DNA of 64,000 bases. It comes from Hyposmocoma kahamanoa (taxonomy: Eukaryota > Arthropoda > Insecta > Lepidoptera > Cosmopterigidae). Of this stretch, positions 20,930 to 33,300 are shown piece by piece. The DNA lies in the NCBI RefSeq assembly GCF_003589595.1, contig NW_020653333.1:250802-314801 (forward strand), read 5' to 3'. How positions within the stretch are numbered: the stretch's first letter is position 1; every line of letters begins with the position of its first letter. Position numbers and translations under genes: made by a program. The notes beneath the pieces are model-generated. The model saw nothing but the letters and a program-made list of their open reading frames with translations. It was not told the origin of the DNA and searched no databases.

Positions 20930-23448
20930 TAATATATATAATCTAACCAGCCAGCAAGTCCAGTCGTGAATTGTATATGGAGGTGTCCTACAAGCACTGG
21001 CTAAAGAAATGTCTTGTTAGAGAGTTAAATTGGATATTGTTTCGTTCAAGTCTGAAAAATCAACATATTTAAGATATACCATTACATATAGTAAATTTAT
21101 CATTTAAAACATTGCAAACATAAAATTCTTACTGGATTTCCAATCAGGCAAAGTATCTGGTGCTACCCTAGTAGTATAAACTTGATAAATACCGCATGAT
21201 GGTACACTATTAAAGTCACCACATATGATTAGTGTAACTCTCTTGTTTGGATTCTGGAAGTAAGTTACTTAAGGTTGTCACTTTGGAATTTAGACCGTTC
21301 GTTCTTATTGGAAGCGACATAAAGTTGAATTTAAATCTTAATTATTGACTTGACATCCACTTGACCTTAAATCTTTTATCAGTTAGATGGACTTTTTGTT
21401 TGTGTACCTACTTACCTGTTTTAATAAATTATTGCGAATAACTCTAAGCCAGCAGCTTACAATGCCACCTTGAATGAGCCTTATATGATCATCATCACCT
21501 TGGTAATATAGATGGGTGTTGCCAACCAGAAGAATATCATTAGGATTGTCATTAGATTGTAGAATGCTGGCACTTGCTACAGTTGGCATGTCTAGTAATC
21601 TTTCGCAGAATGGTTCATTATTAACGATAGCATACCAAATTGGTTGCAAATATGTTTCAGTTTTCAACGCTTCTGCTAGTACAATCGTTTGCTTCCCCAA
21701 AATCCTATAGCGTGAGAAAAAACAATTATATACTGTAAAACATCACAAAAAAGTCAAGGCTGACTGGCCATATTTGGGCTGTTCGTGCAAAATAACCTAA
21801 CTTGACCTTGAGACCCTACCCGAATCGTATCTTTTCTATAAAAGCAGCTGGTCCTTCTGCTACTTCTTCATCCTTCTTCTTTCTGTAAAAGTTGCTTCCG
21901 AATCCTTCCACACATAGCAACGGTTGCAAACAATTTTTCAATACTTTTAAATCAACTTCTTACAAACAAACTACGTCAGCATTGTAGCCTGAAATATAAG
22001 GATTAGGTAACATATTGAAATTAGTATTAGCACGGACTAAATAATACCTATATTTCGTGCTGAGTCAGAAAACATCAAGCTTGATAATATTTAAATTCGA
22101 CTCTTATGCCATTTGCGATAACAACGGTTCAAAGTATCAAGATTGATGTGCTCTTGACTGTACAAAAGTTAAGAATAATATGGTAAAGTTGTTCTAATGC
22201 GCAACTAGGATAGTCTGCAGTTTACCCAACTACTCATCTACGTACAGCAGAACTATAGTGTTTGGGCTCATTGAATTAGTTTCCACGAGGCAGTTGGTGA
22301 GTCAATCTGCTGTGCTTACGATAACAACAGTAAGTCTTGAATTTCAACCATACTTACGTTAATATTGTAAGTACGGCAGCAATATTTTCGCACAGAAACG
22401 TGACCGCTATAGATCGCAGTAGCGCTTAGACTATGGAAACTATTTTTTTCCATCTGTATTTTTTTCCATCATGAGTAAGAACTAAACTGCAGTGTTATTC
22501 AAATGATAATCAACTTGTCCGTTAGATGGCGCTTATAGTCACCTCAAGATGTGTCAGATTTACGACAGAAGTCGCTTTTTAAGTTTATTTTTTTCCATCC
22601 TCTAAGTTTTATGTAATTTTTTTTATTTCTTACTCAGTGTATTATAGTTATGGTATTATGGTTTTACATGTAAGATTTTATTATAAAATAATTATAAGTT
22701 ATTTTGTATACGATATAGAACGGCGATAATCTCTCTATTGTATGTACAAAGTATTAAATAAAGCGAATTCATATCAAAATAGTGCAATACACTTAATGAA
22801 ACAAAATAACTTGAATACGATATTGTAAAGTAAAATAGCGCACCAAGTAGCTCTTTCACAATAAGTTGCTTTCTGTAGTCGATGTGTAAAGCATATGGTG
22901 GGCAGTATGGATGTAATACTGTCCTCGTGAAGTCTGTATCACAATATAAATCAGCCAATATGTTGTATGACACGCATCGGAAGCTGAAACACAACAATGA
23001 TTAAAAAATATATTATAATGACAAAAGCAACCTTGCAAGATTTGGGGAAGCTTTCGGAAACCAGCCAATAGTAAACACTTTAACCGTTAAAGCAAAACGC
23101 AGATAACTACTTTACTAATAGAATATTCAAAACAGCGTAACATAAGTAAAAAATTTAGCTCATTAAAGCCAATTGACGGTGTTCAGGAATATTACTCGAA
23201 TATTATTGTAAATATTGCACTTTGCGTTAGTGTACTAAGATGCTGTCAAATATTAAAGTACCTTTTCCCCATTGACTTATGCTTTTCCCCGATAACTTTT
23301 CTGTAGTTAGCATGTGCCGTGTTTCAACGGGACATTTTTCAGGTCCAGATTCTACTACGTTCTTGGATGTTACTTCAACAGTATGGCCCACTAAAGTCTC
23401 ATTACCTGTAATAAAATTTAAATGTTTTTATTTTGTTCTTGTAATATA

Positions 23449-23937
23449 CATGGTGTCTATTAAGTCGACGTCAAGCCAGGACGAGGATTGCAAGGAGCTC
23501 ATGGCCTACAATAAAAGATTTTATACACATTTACACATTTTGACACATTTGGACGCGACTGTACTCAAGCATAATTCCGTTTTTCTATCTTTCTTTTTGT
23601 TTTTATTATCTTAAATCAACCTGCCTTTTAATGAGCTAAGTAATGTAATGTAATTCCTCACTAAAAGTTATTTTAAAAATAACAAGAAGTATTAAAAAAG
23701 AAATAATTTTTTTTATCACTCATTCAAGTAATGAAAAAAAATGATTTATTTTTTCGCAATTCTTGGTGTTTTTAAAATAATTTTTAGTGAGGAATTTAAT
23801 ACTTAGCTCAGTATATAAAATCTTTAATGAAAATAAAAACCGCTGGGAATATTACCATTGTAGCATGAGCTTTTTTGTAGGCCATGACCTCCTAGACATC
23901 CCCGTTCTAGCTTGACGTCGACTTAAGCGACACACTG
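23449..23937. mobile_element. Tc1/mariner-like MITE in a PDE12-relic intron
   Basis: 489 bp with inverted termini of about 65 bp containing 'TTAAGTCGACGTCAAG' and 'catggcctaca', flanked by TA on each side (23447-23448, 23938-23939). No transposase frame. Confidence 0.75.
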
Positions 23938-23959
23938 TATAAACTTAATAACTAGATAA

Positions 23960-24180
23960 GATAGATGGATAAAGCATTTATTCAGCACATTACATCACAG
24001 CATTAACATATAACAAAAAAGAAAAGTTACAATAAATAATGTACGAAAAGGTTTCGGCTCAGCACAATGCTAAGTTTGCAGCGCTGATGTTCTGCCGACA
24101 CCTAACTTAAGTAAGCAAGCTGCGCGCGGCAACGAACAATCGGCGGCACATCAAGTGCAACAGTTGCACTACAAATCCAC
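23960..24180. repeat. Repeat R4, copy 1
   Basis: Begins 'agatagatggataaagcatttattcagcac' in pattern and resembles 50980-51240 and 60080-60400: an 'atttattc/g-aacac' start, A-rich middle, then 'tgccgacacc/tgccacagcc' type end. It may be the reverse-strand 3' tail of a non-LTR element. Similarity is loose. Confidence 0.4.
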
Positions 24181-24695
24181 TACTATTACAGATTCATAAC
24201 TGTGCACATATACTAAATATTTTGTACCTGGTAAACACTCCACTCCAACTTTAATTTATTGTCAATATCTTGAGAGCGGGGTGTATAAGAGGGCCCGATT
24301 CCTACAAATTCCCATGTTATGTGAATATCATTAATTTCTTTTCTATTTTCGTCAATTGCAACCCCTTTATACCGCTTAAAAGTAGTTTCTTCTTCTTTAA
24401 CAGTCGGTAATCATTTACTTTGGATATACTGGAAACCCTGTCAAAATACTCTGTGGCAGATTTAAATTAACAATCCGAGGAACATCAAAAAGTACCTCAT
24501 AGTGTTGATCATCAATTTTTAGTTTCAATTGCTCTTTCAGATGAAATAAATCTTGACACAAAGTTTTTGGGGCTAAGGAATTATCTTTGGCATTAAAGCT
24601 CACATCGATATTGGATCGCCCTGTAGTTCCATTTTCCATATTAGCTTTTTGAATATTCTTACTAATACGCACTGCGAGACTTTCCTCGTATATGT

Positions 24696-26103
24696 CTAAA
24701 ATAACACTTATTTAAATTCATTGTATCCGATCTTGAAATACTCTTAATAAAATAAAATTTACAGGTCCAGTTAAAACACTAGATTCTTAATCCAACTGCA
24801 AAATATTAACGTGGCCCCAGGATATCTATGTGTATCATTAGATCTGGCCAGATAAGATAAAAATCCATTTCACGTAACTCCTGGGACTAGGCACATCAAT
24901 CAGAAGACAAATGGGGAAAATCGTTTATTTCGGAAAAAAATATGGACCGATTCTTGACTGATTTGAAATACTGCATCATAGATTTAGTATAAGTACTGCA
25001 TCGATTAAATGAATGCTTCGAATCGGGTTGATTTCGGATTTTAAACTAACACCTATAACATCAGGAGGTTCTACTTTTGTTCTCCGTCTGACATCCGTCT
25101 GAAGTCGAACAAATTAAAAGACAACGTCAAGTATGAAGCTTCATTCGCATCATGCGTCTTTTCATTTGGGACTGCCTGGTTAATGTACTTGCGTGCGTGA
25201 CCGCTGACAAACTAGTTATTTTACATAATTACTAATTATAAGTCACTTTTCGACCTGCCGCTGTACTCAAAATTTCTTTTTTTGCCGTACACGAACTCTT
25301 TTGTAGAATATAATAACTATATAAGATCATAGGTAGGTAACTATTCTTCTTGTGGTCTTCGTGCAGTGGTGGTGGTGGTGGTCTTCATCGCCACTGCGAT
25401 CACCCCAGATAATGTGTTCAATAACACGAAGTGTTCAATGATGTCAGTGTATAAAAAAATTGGAGTTGTTTCCCATTTTTATCGATAAAATCCAATGTAT
25501 CAAGGAGAACTCTAGTGCCATCAATTGCTGTTGCCAACTGCCCACATATACGTTGTCTGTGGCATTGGTTGTTCTTAGAGGATGGAAAAAATAAATAGTC
25601 TGTGGCATGCCAACTGTCAATGCCAAATGTCAAAGTATTGGGTTATTATATATATTAGAATGTATATTAGAACCACTCCCCTTTACGGATAATGGCCAAT
25701 AAGGAAAGAGCGATTTAGAACATGACAGTTCGTTTTTTTTTAAATTACGTATGACATTTTTAACACATTTTGTTATTTGACCTTGTTTATTTTCAATTTT
25801 TTTTAGTAAAAGCAAACATATTTACGGGCAGTTCCTCGGGGCATTTATACATACTTTAACAAATTAGGCTGCAGCACTCTTTTTTTTTTAAGTAATATTT
25901 TTTATTGACACACAATAGAACACTTTTTTGTACAAATGACAACCAATAATTTTAGAAATAACTCCGGATTACACGCCTTTACAAAGAGATTTCGGTCTCT
26001 ATTGATTATTCTATTCAAAGTAAAAATCCCGAAGGCGATTCGGTTAATGAAATGACCAAATTACCAAATCTATTTAAATAAGCTGATGGCGAAAATGTTT
26101 TTG
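24696..26103. other. No supported gene; expected 5' end of the PDE12 relic not found
   Basis: A (GGT)n-like run lies near 25367-25382. Two overlapping reverse frames (25418-25633) have no recognisable domain. The first coding exon of PDE12 should lie upstream of 24695, but nothing similar was seen. Confidence 0.45.
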
Positions 26104-26373
26104 AAGGTGTAACTACAATGTACCAAATGTTAAAACTAAAAATCTTTACGTGCAAGCAAATCGTAAGTTTACAGGTACACGGTAGGGTACTTATTTAGTT
26201 CGTAAAATTACCCATTAATTTAACATGAAGACTTTAAAATGATCTTACCACCGTAGATTCTATCCATAATTTGATTAGCTACAGACAGTTAGTCACAGAA
26301 TTTTTGTTTAAAACATTTGAAAACCATTAATTGAACAAAACAAACTAACCTACCCTTTTGAACATGCGCTCAG
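26104..26373 (+). repeat. Inverted copy of the THAP/P-element tail, + arm
   Basis: About 270 bp that matches, in opposite orientation, the segment 26853-27104. Shared blocks include 'atctttacgtgcaagc' versus 'atatttacgtgcaagc', 'gttcgtaaaattac', 'gatcttacca' and the identical 'caaactaacctaccctt'. The + arm has stop codons in the transposase-like frame. Confidence 0.7.
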
Positions 26374-26852
26374 GTATTTTGGCGATGTTGTAAACGAGTC
26401 AAACGAATGCTAGGCAAAAGGCAAAAGAGGGTCACATAACCAAAAGAAATAAGATATTCTAACTAAGTATTTGTTTGACATCCTCAATGTACGGTTCGGT
26501 TTTAATCAATTTAAAATATAAATTACTTATTTTACCTTTTTATTTTCAATTTTTTTTGATACTTATTTAATGCCTTTTGTTGCATTTGTGGTAAAATCTT
26601 ACCCCGTAGCCGAAATACGTCTGTGCCTTTAATAATTTAATAATAATATTGCACCAATTATAAACCGCAAAACGAATTGTTATAGTAATAAAACACTCTA
26701 TTACAAGCGGCGCATGTACCGTACAATTGAGAAAGGCATAGGAATACTTAGCAAGGATTTGTTGTTTTATTTCTTTTGTCAGATTATTTCTGTGAGGCTC
26801 TTTTTATAAATATTCGTTTGAATCATTCGCAATATTGCCAAAATAAGAAACC

Positions 26853-27104
26853 ACATGTTCCGAAGGGTAGGTTAGTTTGTTTTGTTTAATGGTTTTAAAT
26901 TCCCTATGGCTAAACTAAGTATGGATAGAACTTTCGTCTGTGGTAAGATCGTTTTTACAATCTTCACATTTGACTTTCTGTGTAATTTTACGAACTAACC
27001 ACCCCGCAGTGTATGCACGTGAGTGTACGTGTAAATTTTCACGACACGCTTGCACGTAAATATTTTCAAATTCAACATTTGATACAAACGTCCTCAGTAA
27101 CAAT
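26853..27104 (-). pseudogene. P-element/THAP9 transposase C-terminal fragment, - arm
   Basis: Reads 'HSRAYTAGWLVRKI' and 'CEDCKNDL', the form of the C-terminal block in P-element-like/THAP9 transposases ('..YVAG.VVRK...C..C'). It lies 94 bp after the stop of the THAP frame and forms one arm of an inverted repeat with 26104-26373 across a 479-bp spacer. Confidence 0.6.
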
Positions 27105-27197
27105 TTCGACCTCCGTTTCTTTAATTAGATTTTGGACATTGATCAATTGATTATTGATAAAGCAATCATTTTTTCTTCGTTTGAAAATCTTCGTCCC

Positions 27198-29888
27198 TTA
27201 ATTCTCTTTGCATGGATGCAAATCAAGCAATGATTGCATCCAAAATATTTTTTTTGCAACTGGACTCATTTTGGAAGTTAATTTATTAAAAACATTGCGT
27301 TCATTAAACATAACTGCCCTTTTTGCTCTTTTATTAAAATCTATCTGCTTCTTGGACAGTCGATACATTTTATAAATTTTTCTACATTTAGGTGTCAGGG
27401 TATTCATACCGTGAAACGAACGTTTTCTAATATTTTTGTTTTGTTTGGGAGTCGAGGGTCCACTTTCCCTGGTAAGTACACTTTCCGACTCTGAAATTAA
27501 AAAAAAATAAAGTAAATAAACTGGTTAGTTTGGATAAAAAGCCGTAGTAGCCTAATGATTAGAGGCTAAAAATCATTTAATCAAATTAATTAAAAATAAT
27601 AACATACCTTGGACACGCTTTCCTCGTGGTCTGCTCTCCATCTGCATGAAGTGTTAGGTGAGACCGGACAAATCTGCACCAAACCTGTAAAGCAAATGAT
27701 CAATGACTCAACTCCATTTAATATCTTTTTCAGCACTGGGAACGTTCAATCTTCAGGCTAAAGATGTACCTAATCAATGGACAAGTAAAATCACGTGAAT
27801 TTAAGAATAAGGATTCAGTTTCAATTTTCAACATTTCTGAAGATAAATTCAAATAAAGAATTATGAATGTTATTCAGAAGTGAGCTTCACATTAAAACCG
27901 ACAATTTTATTTATCAGGTTATCATCGCCGTAATTAAGGAGATAAATCTTTACAATATTATATACTTCACATACATAATTAAATAACAAAAATTAAATCA
28001 TACAATAACTAATATTTTGCAGTAGACTGTATAAAGAGTTTATTATAATATAACTCTGACCAAGGGAGTGCTATTGGGTTTGTTTATGAGCTTCCCCATG
28101 AGTATGATATAGTCACAATATGGTGTACTTAAGCCTCATTAGAACAAGAAATAAATATTTTATACTGCAGATGGGTCGGATAATTGAAAATAGTTACCTT
28201 TGGCTGCCATTTGCGTAAGATTTTCAATGGGCACAAAAGCACGGGTAGCAGTCGGTTTTTTATGCACCAAATCTGAAATGAAAAAGTGTAAGTTCAAAAC
28301 ACAAATCCTTGTTATGCATAATTTATAAATAACGTCACTTATGTTTAAGGATCACATCACATGGTTAGTCAGAATTTGCAAATTTGACATAAACTATATT
28401 TGATACAAGTAACTGTCTAAAGATGTTAGTACCGAAACTTACCTGCAGACTTATAATATGAATGATCTTCATGTTGTTTTTTGGTGTAGCAGTGTTCATT
28501 CGTCACATCCACTGAAAAATTATTAATGTCTTTTTAACTCATGGCAAATATTATAATTGAAGATTAATTTTGCATACATATTGCATGTTGTCTGCAATTT
28601 ACAATAAGGACTGAGGTAATAATATTATATTAAAAAAATCAAGTGACTCCAGTAGTCACATGATTTTTTTAATATATTAATTTTAAAGCAATGATAAACC
28701 GTTGAAATAATTATTATTACAACAAAAAACTAGCTTAATTAAAGCTTGGATTGAAAATTGTTTTTAACCAGAATAAAACATTCATATACTGTAATCAAAA
28801 ACAATTTCCCAAACTATATCTTCGTACATTTAGGTACGAATTAGGTAAAGAATGTAAACAAAACGTAAAAGAGGTTATTTATGAGGACAGCATTTGATGT
28901 CCGACATAACTTTAACATTTTAAAATAATTTAGTGTATTACTTAAGTAACTACATTGAATTAACAAGCACTTACTTTTCATTCTTTCGAGTATAAAACAC
29001 ATTTATTTAATTTAAAACCATTTAAATAATGTTAAATAAATATTTTTTTCTCTCGCAGTAAATTGTGACCTAAAAAATACCGAATTTCTCAGAAGTTAAC
29101 ATATAACGACTAAATTAGAAAGTATTATTCTTAATATGTACGAAAATATTATTTATGATTTTTGAAACTGAATTTGTTCCTTTTTCCTGTTTTTGCTCGA
29201 TTTGTGTTGTTTCTTTGTATTTGTGTTATCCTATTGTTTGTCGCGGATTTATACCTCAATATTGTAAAGAGCAATTATTAATTAACATGTCAACTTTATT
29301 CGATAGTTCTTGTTTATTTACATTCTTTTTATTACCTAAAAGTACAGAGTTTTAGATTAAGAACAGATAACATGCTACAAGTTTCTACAAGTTATGACTA
29401 ATAAACAAATACAATTTAATTCAGATTTTAGTACAATTTGCAAAGTACAAGTTTATTGAGTTTCGTACCAACGTCTAACGTACTGTTCATTAACGGTAAT
29501 AATTAAGTTAATTCATTAATTAAGATTTAATAACGGCATTAGCGAGCAGCGAATTAGTATAAATATGTTATAGTAAAGTATTTACTTACCAATGTTTTCG
29601 GAAACTTCTGCAGGCAAGCCACTTGTTATTTCGTTTTCCGAAAATAAAGTTGGATAAGCACCATAACGTAAACGCAATGTGGCAGTAATGAACCTCTTTT
29701 CAAAATGTTTGTTACAAACATATATCCTACGTAGTCTCTGTAAATTATGACTGCGAAGTTGATACGTGGTTGATACTACCAATGCATTGTAACCACTTTT
29801 GGAGTCCTATCTCAGATGTGAGAAACCGATGCAATTTAACGTCCTGTCGTTTACTCGCACAGTTTTCTATGCAACACTTTTTGTACAT
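27198..29888 (-). pseudogene. THAP-domain gene related to THAP9/P-element transposase, frame-broken
   Basis: ATG at 29886-29888. Exons (minus): 29888-29590, 28511-28443, 28272-28198, 27684-27608, 27490-27198, each with GT-AG borders. The first exon has the THAP zinc-finger pattern: 'KKCCIENCASK', 'LHRF', 'WLQCIG', 'VCNKHF' and the 'AYPTLF' (AVPTIF-like) end. A frameshift at about 29745-29790 separates its two halves. Exons 2-4 keep phase 1, then a further frame break in exon 4 precedes 'PRGKRVQ'. Exon 5 reads 'LTPKCRKIYKMYRLSKK' and 'KMSPVAKKIFWMQ', a coiled-coil region found after THAP in THAP9-like proteins. The RNase H-like transposase core is absent. Alternatively it is a recently damaged host gene. 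Confidence 0.7.
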
Positions 29889-30304
29889 GGTGATAATTAC
29901 CACACAGCACACCAAATTACTGGTTTAGCTGAGAGGATAAGGACGTATAGAAATCAACGATACTTCACTCGATCAAGGACAAACAGTAATCAAGTCATAG
30001 ACAACTATGTACCATAATGAAATCATAATAAACCAGAGTTAAAATGTCGATGTCAAAGACAAAAATAAATGGCAGCGACGGCCATTTTGAATAATTAAAA
30101 AATAAAAAGTCATGTTCTAATTCGCTCCTCCAATGGCATAACGCCCAAAAATCTTCTTTGAAGATTACCCGCCGTGATTGGGTTAAAGTGGTTTGTGTCT
30201 TTCTAGTTTGTGGTTTGTGCTGGGTTAAGGGAAGTTGAGAGTTGAATACTGTTTTGAATACTTTTTTACATGACAATTTTCATCAAATAACATTACTAGT
30301 GATA
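29889..30304. promoter_or_regulatory. Head-to-head interval between the THAP gene and GPATCH1
   Basis: Only 416 bp separate the two ATGs on opposite strands. A shared bidirectional promoter is inferred from spacing alone. No TATA box or initiator could be assigned. Confidence 0.4.
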
Positions 30305-30374
30305 ATGAGTGAAACTGATTCCGATGAAGATAATATTATTCGTTACGGAACGCCTTTGGAGCCGTACGAGGAAG
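30305..30374 (+). CDS. GPATCH1: GPATCH1 exon 1
   Basis: Starts at the only suitable ATG, ends after 'EPYEE' in phase 1, donor GTTATT (weak). Confidence 0.9.
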
Positions 30375-33300
30375 GTTATTTATTATTTATTTTAATGTTG
30401 ATAAATTGGTAAAATAACCTTAAAATTGGCTTAACCCGCTGCTACGTCTTCTATTACACTGATGGTCGTATTCTAGAACTCTACTCGATGCTCAAGTCAG
30501 GATTTGAGTATGGTATAAAGCACTCGAAATCATACACAAGTCCTTGCCATTATCGTATTATGATTTTATAAGTAATCCAAAAACTCAAGTCAGGATTGCA
30601 CTGGAAACACAAGCACTGGGAATACGACCCAAATGGCAGGGACTTGAGTATGATTTCGAGTGCTTTATACCATACTCAAATCCTGACTTGAGCGTCGAGT
30701 AGAGTTCTAGAATACGTCTCTTAGGGTCGTATTCTAGAACGTAGTTCGGTTTAGGACAACTTCAAGTTGTGTATTTCATTTATGAATATAGTAAAACAAC
30801 AATTTGTAGTTTTGGACTATGTCGAGCTTGTAACTTAGGTGCTATAATCTTTACTGTCTGTTTAAATATAACAAGTTGAGTTAATCCTTTTTACTGAAAA
30901 ATGTGTCTAAAATTCAGCATGTTCTAAACATAGCATAAGTAGCTTACCATCTGGCGCACAACTAGAGATGGGAAAAACTGCTTATTTTTTAAACAAGCCT
31001 TAAAATGTAGCTTTTTAAAAAGCGTCTTTTTAGTTTGGAAGTTAAAAAATCGTTTAGAAGAATGTTTGAGCGCCTTGGCTTTTATGTTAAAAAAAGTTTG
31101 CAATGTTGTTGTTGATAGCGAAAAGCAAGAGTAGGCCACTAAAGGTTTTAAGTTTATTTGTAAAACACGAGTTTTATTTTTATTTATAAAATTATTATTC
31201 ACATTGATATATAAATTTGTTTATGGAACATAAATGGCAAGACTTGAAACTAAGACACATTGTAAAAATGAAATTGGTGTGTATTGAACTAATTAACGCT
31301 TACGCTTAAAATAAAAAGCATGCTTATGTGCTTATTGTAAAAAGCAAACTTTTTGAGAGCTTTTTGTATAAATGCCCACCTGTATGCACTTGTGATTTCG
31401 CCAATGTGAAGTAGAACATGGCACTTCTACTTTATAATGTATAATAAAAAAGTAAAATAAGTAGAGAGTAATCAAGTTTCACCTCCATGATATTCAATTA
31501 TTTTTTGTGAGGTTTTGTCTCTAGTTTGTTATAATTAAATAATACAAAGATTTAATGGTTAGAAAAAATTCCTTCAATCCAGCTAGATTCGAATTAACGT
31601 CTTCTAGCAAACTGCGCCTGGCTGTGCTGGCCTTACTGTACTTGTTGCAGATTGTTGTTTTTGGTTTTTTTATGAATTTTTTGCCGAAACAATAATTTGA
31701 AACAATGACCTATTATTTATTACCTTCACCCAAAAAGCTTTACTTTTTTGAAATTTATTAAAGCAACAAATTGTTAATGTTAAGAAACTAACCAATTAGA
31801 TGCCACCTTCATTTCATACATTATATTTTTTTTTTCCGTAAAAGTATGTTTCAATCTCAATAAATGAATAAATACGGTATAAGTTTATAATTATATTTTT
31901 TTTTACTGAATATTAGATGAACTGCCATCAAAAAGAAAATATCAGCAGCAGACAGATCAATATGCAGTGGATGACCAAGGACGGCGCAGGTTTCATGGTG
32001 CTTTCACTGGTGGATTCTCAGCGGGTTATGGCAACAGTGTTGGCACTCCAGAAGGATGGACTCCGGCTGCTTTTAAGAGTTCTAGGAATGAGAAGGCCAC
32101 AGTTTCTGTAAGTAACATTTATTATTGCTTCTTTGACTTTTCAATGCTTCCACAGCAGCATAAGGGTTGAAACACAAACTGCGACGCGACGTCGCATCGT
32201 AGAAATCTACGGGCTCTCGCGACGCATCCCAAGAATTAGCGAATTGTTCCGCATCGCGCATTACTGCGAAGTTAATCTTCTTTGTGTTTTTTTCCTATAT
32301 TTTCTTATCAATAACAGCAGTGCAACACTCTTTTTAGGATCACTGTTACTACCTAGTTTAAAATGTATCTTCACGGTTGACGATCATTGAAGAAATGATC
32401 ACCAGAACCGTGGTAGAGAGACGCTTTGCTGCATGAAATCTGTTTTCTGCGTAGGAGTTTCATGTGAAAAATCATTTAAACGAAACATTCTTGAAATAAG
32501 CATAATAGATATCCTTGTCTATTTCAATAGTATTGGAGCAGTAGAACACAGTCAGCTGAGTAATGACTGAGGAAGGAAAGGTCTAGGACTTTTTATTCCA
32601 TGTCTTATTAACTCTTAAGCAGAGATTTATTTATTGATAATAATAATAATAATAATAATAACGAAACACACTCATAGCCCCGCACTAGAAAAACCCTGTG
32701 TCGCGGGTGTCATGAACACACCTAGACAACCACAAATTGCACCCAAACTCATGAGAGAAATAAATGTAGGCCATACGCATATTCCTCCCGGCCTGGGAAT
32801 CGAACTCAAGACCTCTACGTGGCAGTCCGGCATGGTAAATGTTCGGCCACGGAGGCAGTTTAATTTTAATATTGTCTATATATAAATATATTACTGCCTC
32901 CATGGCTGAAAGGTTACTATGCTGGGCTGCCTGCAGTGCTCCCGTGTTTGATTCCCGGCCTGGGAGAAATGTTTTTATGACCTACAGTTTGGATGTAATT
33001 TGTGGTTGTCTATGTGTCTGTCCATGGTACCCGCGATACAGAGTCTTCCTAGACCCAGGGGTTATGGGTCTGTGCAAAAAAAAAAAAAACAAAAAAATAT
33101 GTGTAGAATCGCGAAAAGCTAAGAACTCGATATGTAATAAATCAAATCATTGGTTCAAGGACTGATTGCAGTCACTGATTGATGACAAAACGTAAAAAAA
33201 TAAATAAAGACAATCAAATTAGACTTACTTTGAATTGGTAATATCTTTTACATCAGATTCCAGATGCGACAACATCATAGAATTGCCCAATTACTATTTT

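Larger units (their letters stand above)
20455..24695 (-). pseudogene. PDE12-like 2'-phosphodiesterase gene, decayed, introns retained
   Basis: PDE12 family members are exonuclease/endonuclease/phosphatase-fold enzymes that act on 2',5'-oligoadenylate and mitochondrial poly(A). Exon-like blocks, minus strand: 24695-24228, 23405-about 23262, 22983-22844, 21988-21820, 21704-21416, 21253-21133, 21051-20930, and after the gap to 20455. They read 'LPQSILTGFPVYP', 'FRCVSYNILADLY', 'ANTHLY'-like 'GNTHLYYQG', 'LIICGDFNSVPS' and 'HLEVEQ', in the family order. Lesions: frame loss near 24415; a tandem ggagt duplication at 24237-24246; TAA inside the 'CLQEVD' catalytic motif (21960-21962); TAA at 21017-21019; a frameshift after 'PPYT'. 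The final catalytic S-D-H block was not found. First coding exon also missing. Sequencing error could explain one lesion, not all. Confidence 0.85.

Noticed and set aside
20407..20997. Open frames across the second gap
   Set aside because: Same artefact of N bases. Only the short flanking residues that match PDE12 are meaningful.
25418..25633. Missing first coding exon of PDE12
   Set aside because: No resemblance to the PDE12 N-terminus in either overlapping frame and no fitting splice borders.
32634..33098. CRISPR-like repeated units
   Set aside because: The repeats are two inverted SINE copies. There are no regular direct repeats with unique spacers anywhere in the window.
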